From an uncultured Lachnospiraceae bacterium (GTDB lineage Bacteria > Bacillota > Clostridia > Lachnospirales > Lachnospiraceae), in NCBI GenBank assembly GCA_947643615.1, contig CANRWO010000007.1, forward strand, positions 33,808 through 97,807: 64,000 nt of DNA, read 5' to 3'. Below, in pieces: positions 53,302-61,399 of this stretch. Numbering within the stretch: the stretch's first letter is position 1; each line of letters starts with the position of its first letter. The notes below the pieces were generated by a model that was not told where the DNA came from, did no database searches, and worked only from the letters and a program-made list of their open reading frames with translations. Made by a program: the position numbers and the translations under genes.

Positions 53302-54603
53302 TTATTCGGCAGCCGTCACCTTCACTGCGGAATCCATATCATAATAACCCACCGTATCCTTGTCGGAGACTACGGTAATGTTCATAGCGTCATAAAGCCT
53401 GTGGTAAACTTCAAAAGTATCACCCTCATACCCTGTCACACCCAGGGAGATCAGATACTCCCCTCCCTGCAGGCTCATTCTCTGTGTAAATGTGATATCC
53501 ATTACCTGCCCCGGCTCCCCGCTGTCCAGGTAAGCCTTCTCAATCATGGAATTGGTTCCCGTGATCTCCGTCCCTATCACATTCTTAAAAGAAAAAGCAA
53601 AAATAGGGGCCGGAATATGTTCCGTGAAACGCACCCGCATATGGACCGCGAACTGGCTTCCCTTAATAACGGCAGTGGTACGCACCCCTCTGTCGTCGGT
53701 AATATAATATTCCTCTATCTGTGCCTGCTTTGTTCCGTACTCCAGGACATCCGGGTTAATGCCGGAGGCCTTTCCGGCCGCAGCCCTGAGGTCTTCGTCC
53801 CCCAGCAGGTCACCCTCTCCCTGCTGTTCCGGGATTTCATACTGTCCTACCAGCACACGCTTATAGGCATCAATCATCGCTTTCGGCGACCCTTCCCCCA
53901 GAAGGTTTCCCTTGTTCAGCAGAAAGACCCTGTCACAATATTTGCTGATACTGCTTAAATCATGGCTGACAAAGACAATGGTCTTACCCATTTTCTTAAA
54001 TTCCTCGAATTTATGGTAGCATTTCGCCTGGAAGAACACATCCCCCACAGACAAAGCCTCGTCCACGATCAGAATCTCCGGCTCAATGTTGATGGCAACC
54101 GCAAAGGCAAGCCGCACAAACATGCCACTGGAATATGTTTTTACCGGCTGATACACATAATCTCCGATATCGGCAAAATCCAGGATCTCCGGAAGCTTCT
54201 TATGGATCTCCTTCTCGGAAAACCCCATCATAGTGCCGTTCAGATAGACATTCTCGATGCCGTTATATTCCATATTAAATCCGGCGCCCAATTCCAACAG
54301 CGCGGAAATGCGGCCTTCCACATGCACCTCCCCGGAAGTGGGATTCAGCACTCCGGTAATGATTTTTAAGATGGTGGATTTCCCGGAACCATTGGTACCG
54401 ATAATGCCCACTGTCTCACCCTTGCGGATATCCAGGCTGACACCATTTAAGGCATAGTGAAGCTTGTGGGCCTTCTTCCGCCCAAAGCCAAAAGCTTCCT
54501 TTATCCGGTCCTTGGGTTTGTCATACAGCTTATAGATCTTGACCAGCTCCCTGGCCCGGATGGCAGGGACTTCCTCCCGCCCTTTATTTTCTGTTTCTCC
54601 CAT
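53302..54603 (-). CDS. wzt: ABC transporter ATP-binding protein Wzt with C-terminal glycan-binding domain
   Basis: 433 residues from ATG 54603, where GGAAGGA precedes. Walker A GTNGSGKST, signature YSSGMFVRLAFA, Walker B ILIVDEALSVGD and switch His in FVSHD define the ATPase. After about residue 270 a second domain of 160 residues (IEEYYITDDRGVRTTAVIKGS, VMDITFTQRMSLQGGEYLISLGV) matches the Wzt C-terminal immunoglobulin-like domain that recognises the terminal modification of the O-polysaccharide in E. coli O9a. Its presence, with the methyltransferase-kinase gene next door, implies length- or cap-dependent export rather than the simple TagGH type. Confidence 0.9.
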   Translation of the reverse strand: MGETENKGREEVPAIRARELVKIYKLYDKPKDRIKEAFGFGRKKAHKLHYALNGVSLDIRKGETVGIIGTNGSGKSTILKIITGVLNPTSGEVHVEGRISALLELGAGFNMEYNGIENVYLNGTMMGFSEKEIHKKLPEILDFADIGDYVYQPVKTYSSGMFVRLAFAVAINIEPEILIVDEALSVGDVFFQAKCYHKFEEFKKMGKTIVFVSHDLSSISKYCDRVFLLNKGNLLGEGSPKAMIDAYKRVLVGQYEIPEQQGEGDLLGDEDLRAAAGKASGINPDVLEYGTKQAQIEEYYITDDRGVRTTAVIKGSQFAVHMRVRFTEHIPAPIFAFSFKNVIGTEITGTNSMIEKAYLDSGEPGQVMDITFTQRMSLQGGEYLISLGVTGYEGDTFEVYHRLYDAMNITVVSDKDTVGYYDMDSAVKVTAAE

Positions 54604-54641
54604 AGCATCCTTCCACATTCCGTAACTGTCCCGGCTTTCCC

Positions 54642-56204
54642 TTAGCCTCTGTGGCCGTCCTCCAAACTTCTGCAATATACCGCATCCTTTTCATACCACC
54701 TTGCTATGGCCTGGTTCTCCTCCCTGCTGGCATCCTCTGACAGGTCGTCTATGCGCAGGAACCACGGCCGGAAGTGATAAGCGTCCACCACCACAATATC
54801 CCCGCCTTTTTTGATCTTCTCCACCCTGGCAAGGTATTCTTTGTAAAATTCGTTGGCTTCACCGGTATGAATGTAATAATACGCCCCATAAGAGGAATAA
54901 TTACCCGCCTGATTCTCTTCCACATAAAAAGTAACAGACAGCAAGATGCCGATCAGCAAATAGAATCTCATAGGATTTTTATTCTGACCGATTCCTGCAA
55001 TTTTCTCAAACCGCTCCCATAAACCGGATAATTTCCAGGGGTTTTGCGCCTCCCGGCGTTTCCGGCATACCCAGCCGGTCCAATAGACAAAATTAAGGAC
55101 AAGCAAAAGCTGGTACGTTAATTTCACCGCGTTTAATGTTCTGTCAAAGCCGCCATGCCCCAGTACAAAAAGGGTCGGCGTAAATCCCGCCGCATACAGG
55201 CAGACGGACCATGCCAGCAAAAGTCCCGGATACCGAAAACCCAGAGGCTGTTTCCTCACCACATTCCGGACTACAGGGAATGCCAGGAGCAACATCACCA
55301 GCGTCGCCGGCCCGGTGAATTCCTCCAGGTGGGCGGCTGCCTCTTTAAAAGAATATATGATGGCTATAATCGGCGCCATCCCTCCTCCCAGGTAATTGTC
55401 CAATGCGTCTCCCCGCACATTATTCCCCGGCGCAGTGGCCGATACATAGAAACAAAATCCATAAAGCATCAGGGAGGGGACCAGCAGCAATACCCTCTTT
55501 TTCCGCAGGCACGCCCCCAGTACCACAATGGACAATCCTACCAGCATCCCCTGGAGCGCCGTCACATAATTGGCCCCGCCTGCCTGCATGGCTCCTACAA
55601 ATGACCATACCATGGCGGCAGCCGACGCCACCCTGCTTTTGCATGTTGCCAGACTGACCCAGGAGGCAATCAGGAGGAGCAGAAATGAGTGCATCCCCAC
55701 ATAGTGGACACCGCCGTTATACCAGTAAAACCCCTGTTGTGCCGAATAAATGAATTCCACCGCAATGCCCGTAACCAGCGCCTGCAGCACAATGCTGTTT
55801 GCTCTGTCGCTCTTTAACACATTCCTCAGCAGCGTCCCGGTCAATACCCACACAGAAAAGGCAAGGATCAGGATCAGGAACACAGGGCCCCAGAAGTAGT
55901 ATTGGTCACCCCATACCGAAGGCACAAGGGACATAAAGAAAATAGAGGAAAAAGTGCCCTGCCATGCGTACCACTGTACTTTCAGGCAGTTGATGGCTCC
56001 GCTGACGGCGCTTGCGACACTTCTTTCCACATCCAGGTAATCTTTCACAAACTGCCCGTAGTTATAGTCGTCATACCAGGGTATGGCATATCCGGCCAAC
56101 CGCAGCAGGGGCACCAGCAAAAGCAGCAGCGCGCACACTGCAAGCACTGCAACTACCCGCATACCCGGCCCCCAGTCCCAGATTCTTTTCAAACGCTCTT
56201 TCAT
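54642..56204 (-). CDS. Polytopic membrane protein (DUF6056-like)
   Basis: About 520 residues with ten or more membrane helices. PWYDDYNYGQFVKDYL after the first helix carries paired acidic residues, as in GT-C type glycosyltransferases, and the overall look is that of DUF6056 proteins found in surface-polysaccharide loci. A soluble tail of about 80 residues ends the protein. The start is ambiguous among ATG codons at 56216, 56213 and 56204; AAAGGG suits 56204. It sits between wzm and wzt, splitting the transporter genes. Function is unassigned; periplasmic-side sugar addition is possible. Confidence 0.65.
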   Translation of the reverse strand: MKERLKRIWDWGPGMRVVAVLAVCALLLLLVPLLRLAGYAIPWYDDYNYGQFVKDYLDVERSVASAVSGAINCLKVQWYAWQGTFSSIFFMSLVPSVWGDQYYFWGPVFLILILAFSVWVLTGTLLRNVLKSDRANSIVLQALVTGIAVEFIYSAQQGFYWYNGGVHYVGMHSFLLLLIASWVSLATCKSRVASAAAMVWSFVGAMQAGGANYVTALQGMLVGLSIVVLGACLRKKRVLLLVPSLMLYGFCFYVSATAPGNNVRGDALDNYLGGGMAPIIAIIYSFKEAAAHLEEFTGPATLVMLLLAFPVVRNVVRKQPLGFRYPGLLLAWSVCLYAAGFTPTLFVLGHGGFDRTLNAVKLTYQLLLVLNFVYWTGWVCRKRREAQNPWKLSGLWERFEKIAGIGQNKNPMRFYLLIGILLSVTFYVEENQAGNYSSYGAYYYIHTGEANEFYKEYLARVEKIKKGGDIVVVDAYHFRPWFLRIDDLSEDASREENQAIARWYEKDAVYCRSLEDGHRG

Positions 56205-56265
56205 TACAATCATCATCCCTTTCCGTGTCCTGCAAGCCTAAGCTGCAGAGACTGTCATGTCTGTC

Positions 56266-57243
56266 TCAAAGCACATCCGCAAAATGCACTTTTAATCTCT
56301 TAAACACCAACGCCCCGATGCCGAACAGCACCACCGTGACGATCCAAAAATACATAGTGGAATAGAAATCTTCAAAAAACCACTGCTTCTCATATATGGA
56401 GCTCCTGTATCCGTTTACAATATATACAAGAGGATTGATCTTCAACGCCACCACCCAGCTGCCGTCCATTTTATTGATATCCCACAAGATGGGCGTTGCC
56501 CACATCCCAATCTGCAGCACAATATTGATGATTTGGGACAAATCCCTGAAAAATACCACAATGGCACAGGTAGTATAACACAATGCCAACACAAAAATGA
56601 ACATGCAGGCGCTGTAATAAAAAATCTGCAAGGTATATACCGTAGGGAAATATCCGTAAAAGGCCGCGATTACAAGCAGCACCAGGACAAAAAAAGCATG
56701 GATAAAAGTAGCCGCAATGATCTTGATAATAGGCAGGATACTGATCTTAAAAACCACTTTTTTCACAAGGTAATTGTATTCCGTCAGGGCGTTAGTGCCG
56801 TTGTTTAATGCCTCGCTGAAAAAGAACCAGGGCACCAGCCCTGCCGTCAAAAACAACACATAGGGCACATCATCGGCGCCTCTGCCGGGATTCCCCATAA
56901 TCACCTCAAAGACCACATAATACATAGCCACAGTGACCACCGGCTGTATCATCGCCCACACCGCCCCCATATAGGAACCCGCATAGCGTTTCTTAAAATC
57001 ATTCTTTGCCAGCTTCCAAATCAGGTGCCTGTTCTGGAACAATTCCACCGGAAGCGTCGTAAATTTATCATACCCCTTTGCAAAGATCAGACAGGATGCC
57101 ACAATAACGGCACAGGAGATCACCTTCTTGATCAATTCGTCCTGAGGGTCCGCATGGGGGTTGTGATGCACTATAATGATCACTGCCATCATCAGCAGCA
57201 CTGCGGAAAAAAGAGCAATTCCCAGCTTCTTGCTTATCTTCAT
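56266..57243 (-). CDS. wzm: ABC transporter permease Wzm
   Basis: 325 residues. The ABC-2 permease core begins near residue 75 (LIWKLAKNDFKKRYAGSYMGAVWAMIQPVVTVAMYYVVFEVI), the amphipathic gate-helix motif typical of Wzm/TagG, followed by six membrane helices and PILWDINKM...NPLVYIVNGYRSSIY. Two extra N-terminal hydrophobic segments precede the core, making it longer than the usual 260 residues. Partner of the Wzt at 53302-54603; together they move a lipid-linked glycan across the membrane. Confidence 0.9.
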   Translation of the reverse strand: MKISKKLGIALFSAVLLMMAVIIIVHHNPHADPQDELIKKVISCAVIVASCLIFAKGYDKFTTLPVELFQNRHLIWKLAKNDFKKRYAGSYMGAVWAMIQPVVTVAMYYVVFEVIMGNPGRGADDVPYVLFLTAGLVPWFFFSEALNNGTNALTEYNYLVKKVVFKISILPIIKIIAATFIHAFFVLVLLVIAAFYGYFPTVYTLQIFYYSACMFIFVLALCYTTCAIVVFFRDLSQIINIVLQIGMWATPILWDINKMDGSWVVALKINPLVYIVNGYRSSIYEKQWFFEDFYSTMYFWIVTVVLFGIGALVFKRLKVHFADVL

Positions 57244-57258
57244 GTTAGCCGTTACCCC

Positions 57259-57810
57259 TTACTTTTTCAGGCTGTCAATGCCGCCCCAGTTTTTATCCCG
57301 CTCCGCCAGGATCAGTTCCATCCCTTCCGGTACAGGCCACTCTATCCCTATGGCAGGGTCGTTATAAATAATCCCGCCCTCATCGTTGGGGTGATAGAAA
57401 TCCGTTACTTTATAGCAGAACTCCGCATAGTCGGATAATACCAGAAAACCATGGGCAAAATTCTTGGGAATGAAAAACTGCTTCTTATTCTCCTCCGACA
57501 GAATCACGCCAAACCACTGTCCATAGGTTTTGGATCCTTCCCTGATATCCACCACCACGTCAAAAACCTCGCCGCGGATGACGCGCACCAGCTTATCCTG
57601 GGGATATTCTTTCTGGAAGTGCAGCCCCCTCAGGACACCTCTTTTGGAGGCAGACTGATTGTCCTGTACAAATATTTCAGGAATCCCTGCCGCCTTATAA
57701 TCTTCATACTGGTAAGATTCATAAAAGTATCCCCTCTCATCCCCATGAACCTCAGGGGTGATCACCTTCAATCCTTCTATCCCGCATGTTTCAACCGTTA
57801 TCTTTCCCAT
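57259..57810 (-). CDS. rfbC: dTDP-4-dehydrorhamnose 3,5-epimerase
   Basis: 183 residues from ATG 57810 (GAGAGAGGAAAG upstream). GDERGYFYESYQYEDYKAAGI, the catalytic His in RGLHFQKEYPQDKLVRVI, VVVDIREGSKTYGQW and KNFAHGFLVLSD are the RmlC cupin motifs. It epimerises dTDP-4-keto-6-deoxyglucose at C3 and C5. rfbA and rfbB lie upstream in the same unit, but no rfbD (final reductase) is visible. Confidence 0.95.
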   Translation of the reverse strand: MGKITVETCGIEGLKVITPEVHGDERGYFYESYQYEDYKAAGIPEIFVQDNQSASKRGVLRGLHFQKEYPQDKLVRVIRGEVFDVVVDIREGSKTYGQWFGVILSEENKKQFFIPKNFAHGFLVLSDYAEFCYKVTDFYHPNDEGGIIYNDPAIGIEWPVPEGMELILAERDKNWGGIDSLKK

Positions 57811-57898
57811 TGTCTTTCCTCTCTCCCTTATCATTCCGGCAATCCGTTGCGTATATTCTTCAACCGCCGATTCTTCCTTTGCTTCACAGCCTGGCAGC

Positions 57899-59164
57899 TT
57901 AAAAATAGCTTATGTTCATATCCACATTGCCCTCAATGCCGTCTACTTTGCCCTTGGAGGTATACTGCCACATATGGTAGTACCCCTGGTAGAGGGGAGC
58001 GCTCCTGTATTCCGCCAGCCAAATACAATAGTTCTCCAGCCTGTCCGCATACAGATTATTATTATACCAGTTCCGGCTGGCATAAACCCCCGCCTCATAC
58101 TGCGCATTCTCTATGGTACGGCAGAACGCCTCGCAGACCAGTGTCCTGGTCTCGGGATCCAGTCCGTCCGCCCGTCCGTTTCCTCCGGCGCCTTCCGTAT
58201 CGATAAAGATCGGATAACTGACATTATAATTCCGAATCATTTTCAGTACAGCCGACGCTTCCTCCACAGCCTCCACCTCGTTCACTGCCTGGGTAAAGAA
58301 GTAAATACCTGTGGGAATTCCGCTGGCAGCCGCACCTTTCATATTAGCCTCAAAATAAGGATCCTCCACCAGGCTTCCCGTGACGGACCCGCGATAACCC
58401 ACACGGATAATGGCAAATTCTATGCCTGCGTCTTTCACCTTGTCCCAATCTATCTCTTTATTCCATTTGGACACATCAATTCCCAAATGGGCATTTCCTG
58501 AAGTGGCCTGAAAGCTCTTGATCTCCGTCTTATCCGCATCTGCCACCGCATCCGCCACTGCGGTGTCCTCCGCCTCAGCATCGATCTCTTCCTCCGTCTT
58601 GATCAGAAGCGATATATCGTCTATGGCTACATACTCCACTTTCTCCTTCACATGGACTCTCGTCTCATTGCCAGGGACACGGTATCCCGCTATGGGCAGC
58701 AGCTCCACATAATACTCTCCCGAATCCAGGTCGCCGATATAAATAATACCGTCCTTGTCCAGATCCTTGTATTCCCCCAATCCTTTCAAAGACACATAAA
58801 AACTTTCCCCGGTCACCGGGACGCCCTCATTATCCACGATTTGGATCCTCAGATCCTTTTCCACGGAAGTGACCATCAGGGAAAGCCGGTTGGACTGATC
58901 CATCGCCGCCTCCAGAATGGGATTCACCTCCGGGTCAAAAAAGGTCTCGTCCTCCAAAAATGCGGACAAGTCATCTCCCACCTGACCCACTAAAACATTT
59001 TCCGGCGGCTCCTGTGGCCCGGGACTTTCCTCGGAAAATTCCTCCGTGACACTGCTGCCATTTCCGCGGCCGTGGCCTGCATTGCCCAAAACCACCAGGA
59101 CGGAAACCAGCAGGATCATCGCCATAGAACCCAGAATCGCCAATTTTTTCAGTTTAGAGTCCAT
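57899..59164 (-). CDS. Membrane-anchored GH25 muramidase, short form
   Basis: 421 residues. A signal-anchor ([20 protein letters not shown]) is followed by a linker, a prealbumin-like domain ([35 protein letters not shown]...[12 protein letters not shown]) and a GH25 domain from about 225: [38 protein letters not shown] and [12 protein letters not shown] with the D-x-E catalytic pair. It cleaves the MurNAc-GlcNAc bond of peptidoglycan outside the cell. The start overlaps the rfbA stop by 11 bases, placing a wall hydrolase inside the polysaccharide unit. A longer relative lies at 61400-64000. Confidence 0.9.
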   Translation of the reverse strand: MDSKLKKLAILGSMAMILLVSVLVVLGNAGHGRGNGSSVTEEFSEESPGPQEPPENVLVGQVGDDLSAFLEDETFFDPEVNPILEAAMDQSNRLSLMVTSVEKDLRIQIVDNEGVPVTGESFYVSLKGLGEYKDLDKDGIIYIGDLDSGEYYVELLPIAGYRVPGNETRVHVKEKVEYVAIDDISLLIKTEEEIDAEAEDTAVADAVADADKTEIKSFQATSGNAHLGIDVSKWNKEIDWDKVKDAGIEFAIIRVGYRGSVTGSLVEDPYFEANMKGAAASGIPTGIYFFTQAVNEVEAVEEASAVLKMIRNYNVSYPIFIDTEGAGGNGRADGLDPETRTLVCEAFCRTIENAQYEAGVYASRNWYNNNLYADRLENYCIWLAEYRSAPLYQGYYHMWQYTSKGKVDGIEGNVDMNISYF

Positions 59165-60023
59165 TTGCTACCTCAACCATATATTTTCCGTAATTCGTTT
59201 TCATCAATGGCTCCGCCAGCTTCAAAAGCTGTTTCTGGTCGATAAACCCTCTTTTGTACGCGATCTCTTCAATGCAGGAGATATACAGTCCCTGCCTCTT
59301 CTGGAAAGCCGCCACAAAATCACAGGCGTCCAGCAATGCGTCGTGGTTCCCTGTATCCAGCCATGCAAACCCTCTCCCCAGGGTCTCCACATGCAGAGTC
59401 CCTCTTTCCAGGTATTCGTTGTTCACACTGGTAATCTCTATTTCCCCTCTTGCAGAAGGTTTCACGTTCCTGGCAATTTCCACCACATCATTGTCATAGA
59501 AGTAAAGTCCCGGCACAGCATAGTTGCTCTTGGGGTTCTCCGGTTTTTCCTCAATGGAAAGGGCCTTGCCGTTCTCGTCAAACTCCACCACGCCGTATTC
59601 CCTGGGATCCCGCACATAATACCCGAAAATGGTGGCTCCCTTTTCCCTTGCCGCCACCTCCCGCAGCACCCTGGAAAAGCTCTGGCCATAAAAGATATTA
59701 TCTCCCAGCACCAATGCCACCCTGTCGTTTCCGATAAACTCCGCCCCGATTATGAACGCGTCCGCCAATCCCCTGGGATACTCCTGGACCTCATAGGAAA
59801 ACTCCATCCCCAGCTGATGCCCGTCCCCCAAAAGCTCCTCAAACACGGGCAGATCCCTGGGCGTCGATATGATAAGCACCTCCCGGATCCCTGCCAGCAT
59901 CAATGTGGACAGAGGATAATAGATCATGGGTTTGTCGTATACCGGCATGATCTGTTTGGACACTGCTTTTGTCAAAGGATAGAGTCTGGTACCTGACCCT
60001 CCTGCCAATATAATTCCCTTCAT
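59154..60023 (-). CDS. rfbA: Glucose-1-phosphate thymidylyltransferase
   Basis: 289 residues from ATG 60023, chosen because RmlA starts [18 protein letters not shown]; the open frame continues upstream without a ribosome site. [34 protein letters not shown] and [20 protein letters not shown] are the family motifs. It makes dTDP-glucose. 185 bp after rfbB, with a hairpin between them, and overlapping the GH25 gene. Confidence 0.95.
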   Translation of the reverse strand: MKGIILAGGSGTRLYPLTKAVSKQIMPVYDKPMIYYPLSTLMLAGIREVLIISTPRDLPVFEELLGDGHQLGMEFSYEVQEYPRGLADAFIIGAEFIGNDRVALVLGDNIFYGQSFSRVLREVAAREKGATIFGYYVRDPREYGVVEFDENGKALSIEEKPENPKSNYAVPGLYFYDNDVVEIARNVKPSARGEIEITSVNNEYLERGTLHVETLGRGFAWLDTGNHDALLDACDFVAAFQKRQGLYISCIEEIAYKRGFIDQKQLLKLAEPLMKTNYGKYMVEVANGL

Positions 60024-60166
60024 AAATGTACCTATACCTTTCCGTAACCTGCAAATCCCCGGCTTCAAAACCGGATCCGGCATATGCAGCCTACATATGC
60101 CTGCCTTCTCCGGCATTGTGTTTTGCTGCCTCAGAACGTGTTTGAAACATCATTCCCTGCACACCG

Positions 60167-60194
60167 AATGGGAACGACGTGCATCGTTCCCATT
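60167..60194. other. Perfect hairpin between rfbB and rfbA
   Basis: AATGGGAACGA (60167-60177) and TCGTTCCCATT (60184-60194) with a six-base loop; no T-run in either direction strong enough for a terminator. It may act as an mRNA processing or stability element. Confidence 0.55.
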
Positions 60195-60208
60195 TGCGCG
60201 GTTGTCTT

Positions 60209-61291
60209 TTATTTTTCATACATTTCCTGATAATACTTTTGGTAGTCCCCGCTGGTTGCATTCTTCATCCATTCCTCATTCTCAAAGAACCATTGGATGG
60301 TCTTGCGGATACCTTCCCGGAACATGGTCTCCGGTTCCCAGCCAATTTCCTTTTTTATTTTGTCCGGGGCTATGGCATATCTGCGGTCATGTCCCTTCCG
60401 GTCCTCCACATAAGTGATCAAATCCTCTGTCACATAAGCCTTCCTGGGATCTTCATCCGGCAGCATTTCCTGCAAAACCTCCAAAATGATATGGAGGATC
60501 TCAATATTCTGCTTTTCATTATGTCCGCCGATATTGTAAGTTTCAAACAGCTTTCCCTGTTCCTGCACCATATCGATGGCCTTTGCGTGATCCTCCACAT
60601 ACAGCCAGTCCCGGACATTCTTTCCGTCCCCGTACACGGGAAGCTTCTTGCCCTGAAGGGTATTATTGATCATCAGGGGAATAAATTTCTCCGGGAATTG
60701 ATACGGGCCGTAATTGTTGGAACAGTTGGTGATGTTCGCCGGGAAACGGTAGGTGTCCATATAGGCCTTCACCAGCATGTCCGAACTTGCCTTGCTGGCA
60801 GCATAAGGACTGTGGGGGGCGTATGGCGTCGTCTCATAGAAAAACGCGTTATTGTCGTCAGGCAGGGAACCGTATACCTCGTCCGTGGACACATGGAGAA
60901 ACTTCTTTCCCTCCGGGAAACTCCCGTCAGGCTTTTCCCATGCCGCTTTTGCACAATTCAGCATCACAGCTGTCCCCAACACATTGGTCTGTACAAAAAC
61001 CTCCGGGTTTACAATACTCCTGTCCACATGGCTCTCAGCCGCAAAATGCACCACCCGGTCTATATCATTCTCTGCAAAAATTCTTGTGATCGCTTCTTTG
61101 TCACAGATATCAGCCTTTACAAAAGTATAATTCGGCCTGGCCTCAATGTCCTTCAGATTCTCCAGGTTACCCGCATAAGTCAGGGCATCTACATTGATAA
61201 TACGGATCTCATCCCCGTATTTCTTAAACATATATTGAATGTAATTAGAGCCGATAAATCCTGCTCCGCCGGTTACTAAATAGGTTCTCAT
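60209..61291 (-). CDS. rfbB: dTDP-glucose 4,6-dehydratase
   Basis: 360 residues from ATG 61291 (AAAGGAACG upstream). TYLVTGGAGFIGSNYI at the start, FAAESHVDRSI near 84, STDEVYGSLPDD near 128, YAASKASSDML near 164 and RDWLYVEDH near 235 are the RmlB signatures. It converts dTDP-glucose to dTDP-4-keto-6-deoxyglucose. First gene of the long leftward unit through wzm, wzt and the glycosyltransferases. Confidence 0.96.
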   Translation of the reverse strand: MRTYLVTGGAGFIGSNYIQYMFKKYGDEIRIINVDALTYAGNLENLKDIEARPNYTFVKADICDKEAITRIFAENDIDRVVHFAAESHVDRSIVNPEVFVQTNVLGTAVMLNCAKAAWEKPDGSFPEGKKFLHVSTDEVYGSLPDDNNAFFYETTPYAPHSPYAASKASSDMLVKAYMDTYRFPANITNCSNNYGPYQFPEKFIPLMINNTLQGKKLPVYGDGKNVRDWLYVEDHAKAIDMVQEQGKLFETYNIGGHNEKQNIEILHIILEVLQEMLPDEDPRKAYVTEDLITYVEDRKGHDRRYAIAPDKIKKEIGWEPETMFREGIRKTIQWFFENEEWMKNATSGDYQKYYQEMYEK

Positions 61292-61329
61292 AGGCACGTT
61301 CCTTTCCATGCTGTTTCCATATTATTTCC

Positions 61330-61338
61330 ATTCTACCA
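61330..61338 (-). promoter_or_regulatory. Possible extended -10 promoter of rfbB
   Basis: Minus strand TGGTAGAAT, one mismatch from the -10 and with TGn; no clear -35. Only about 40 bases ahead of the start. The block TATGGTA is shared with the phosphoglucomutase promoter. Confidence 0.45.
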
Positions 61339-61399
61339 TATTCCGGTTCATTATGGCTATTTATTTTTTATTTATTTGCGGACAGAAGACGCCCTAACA

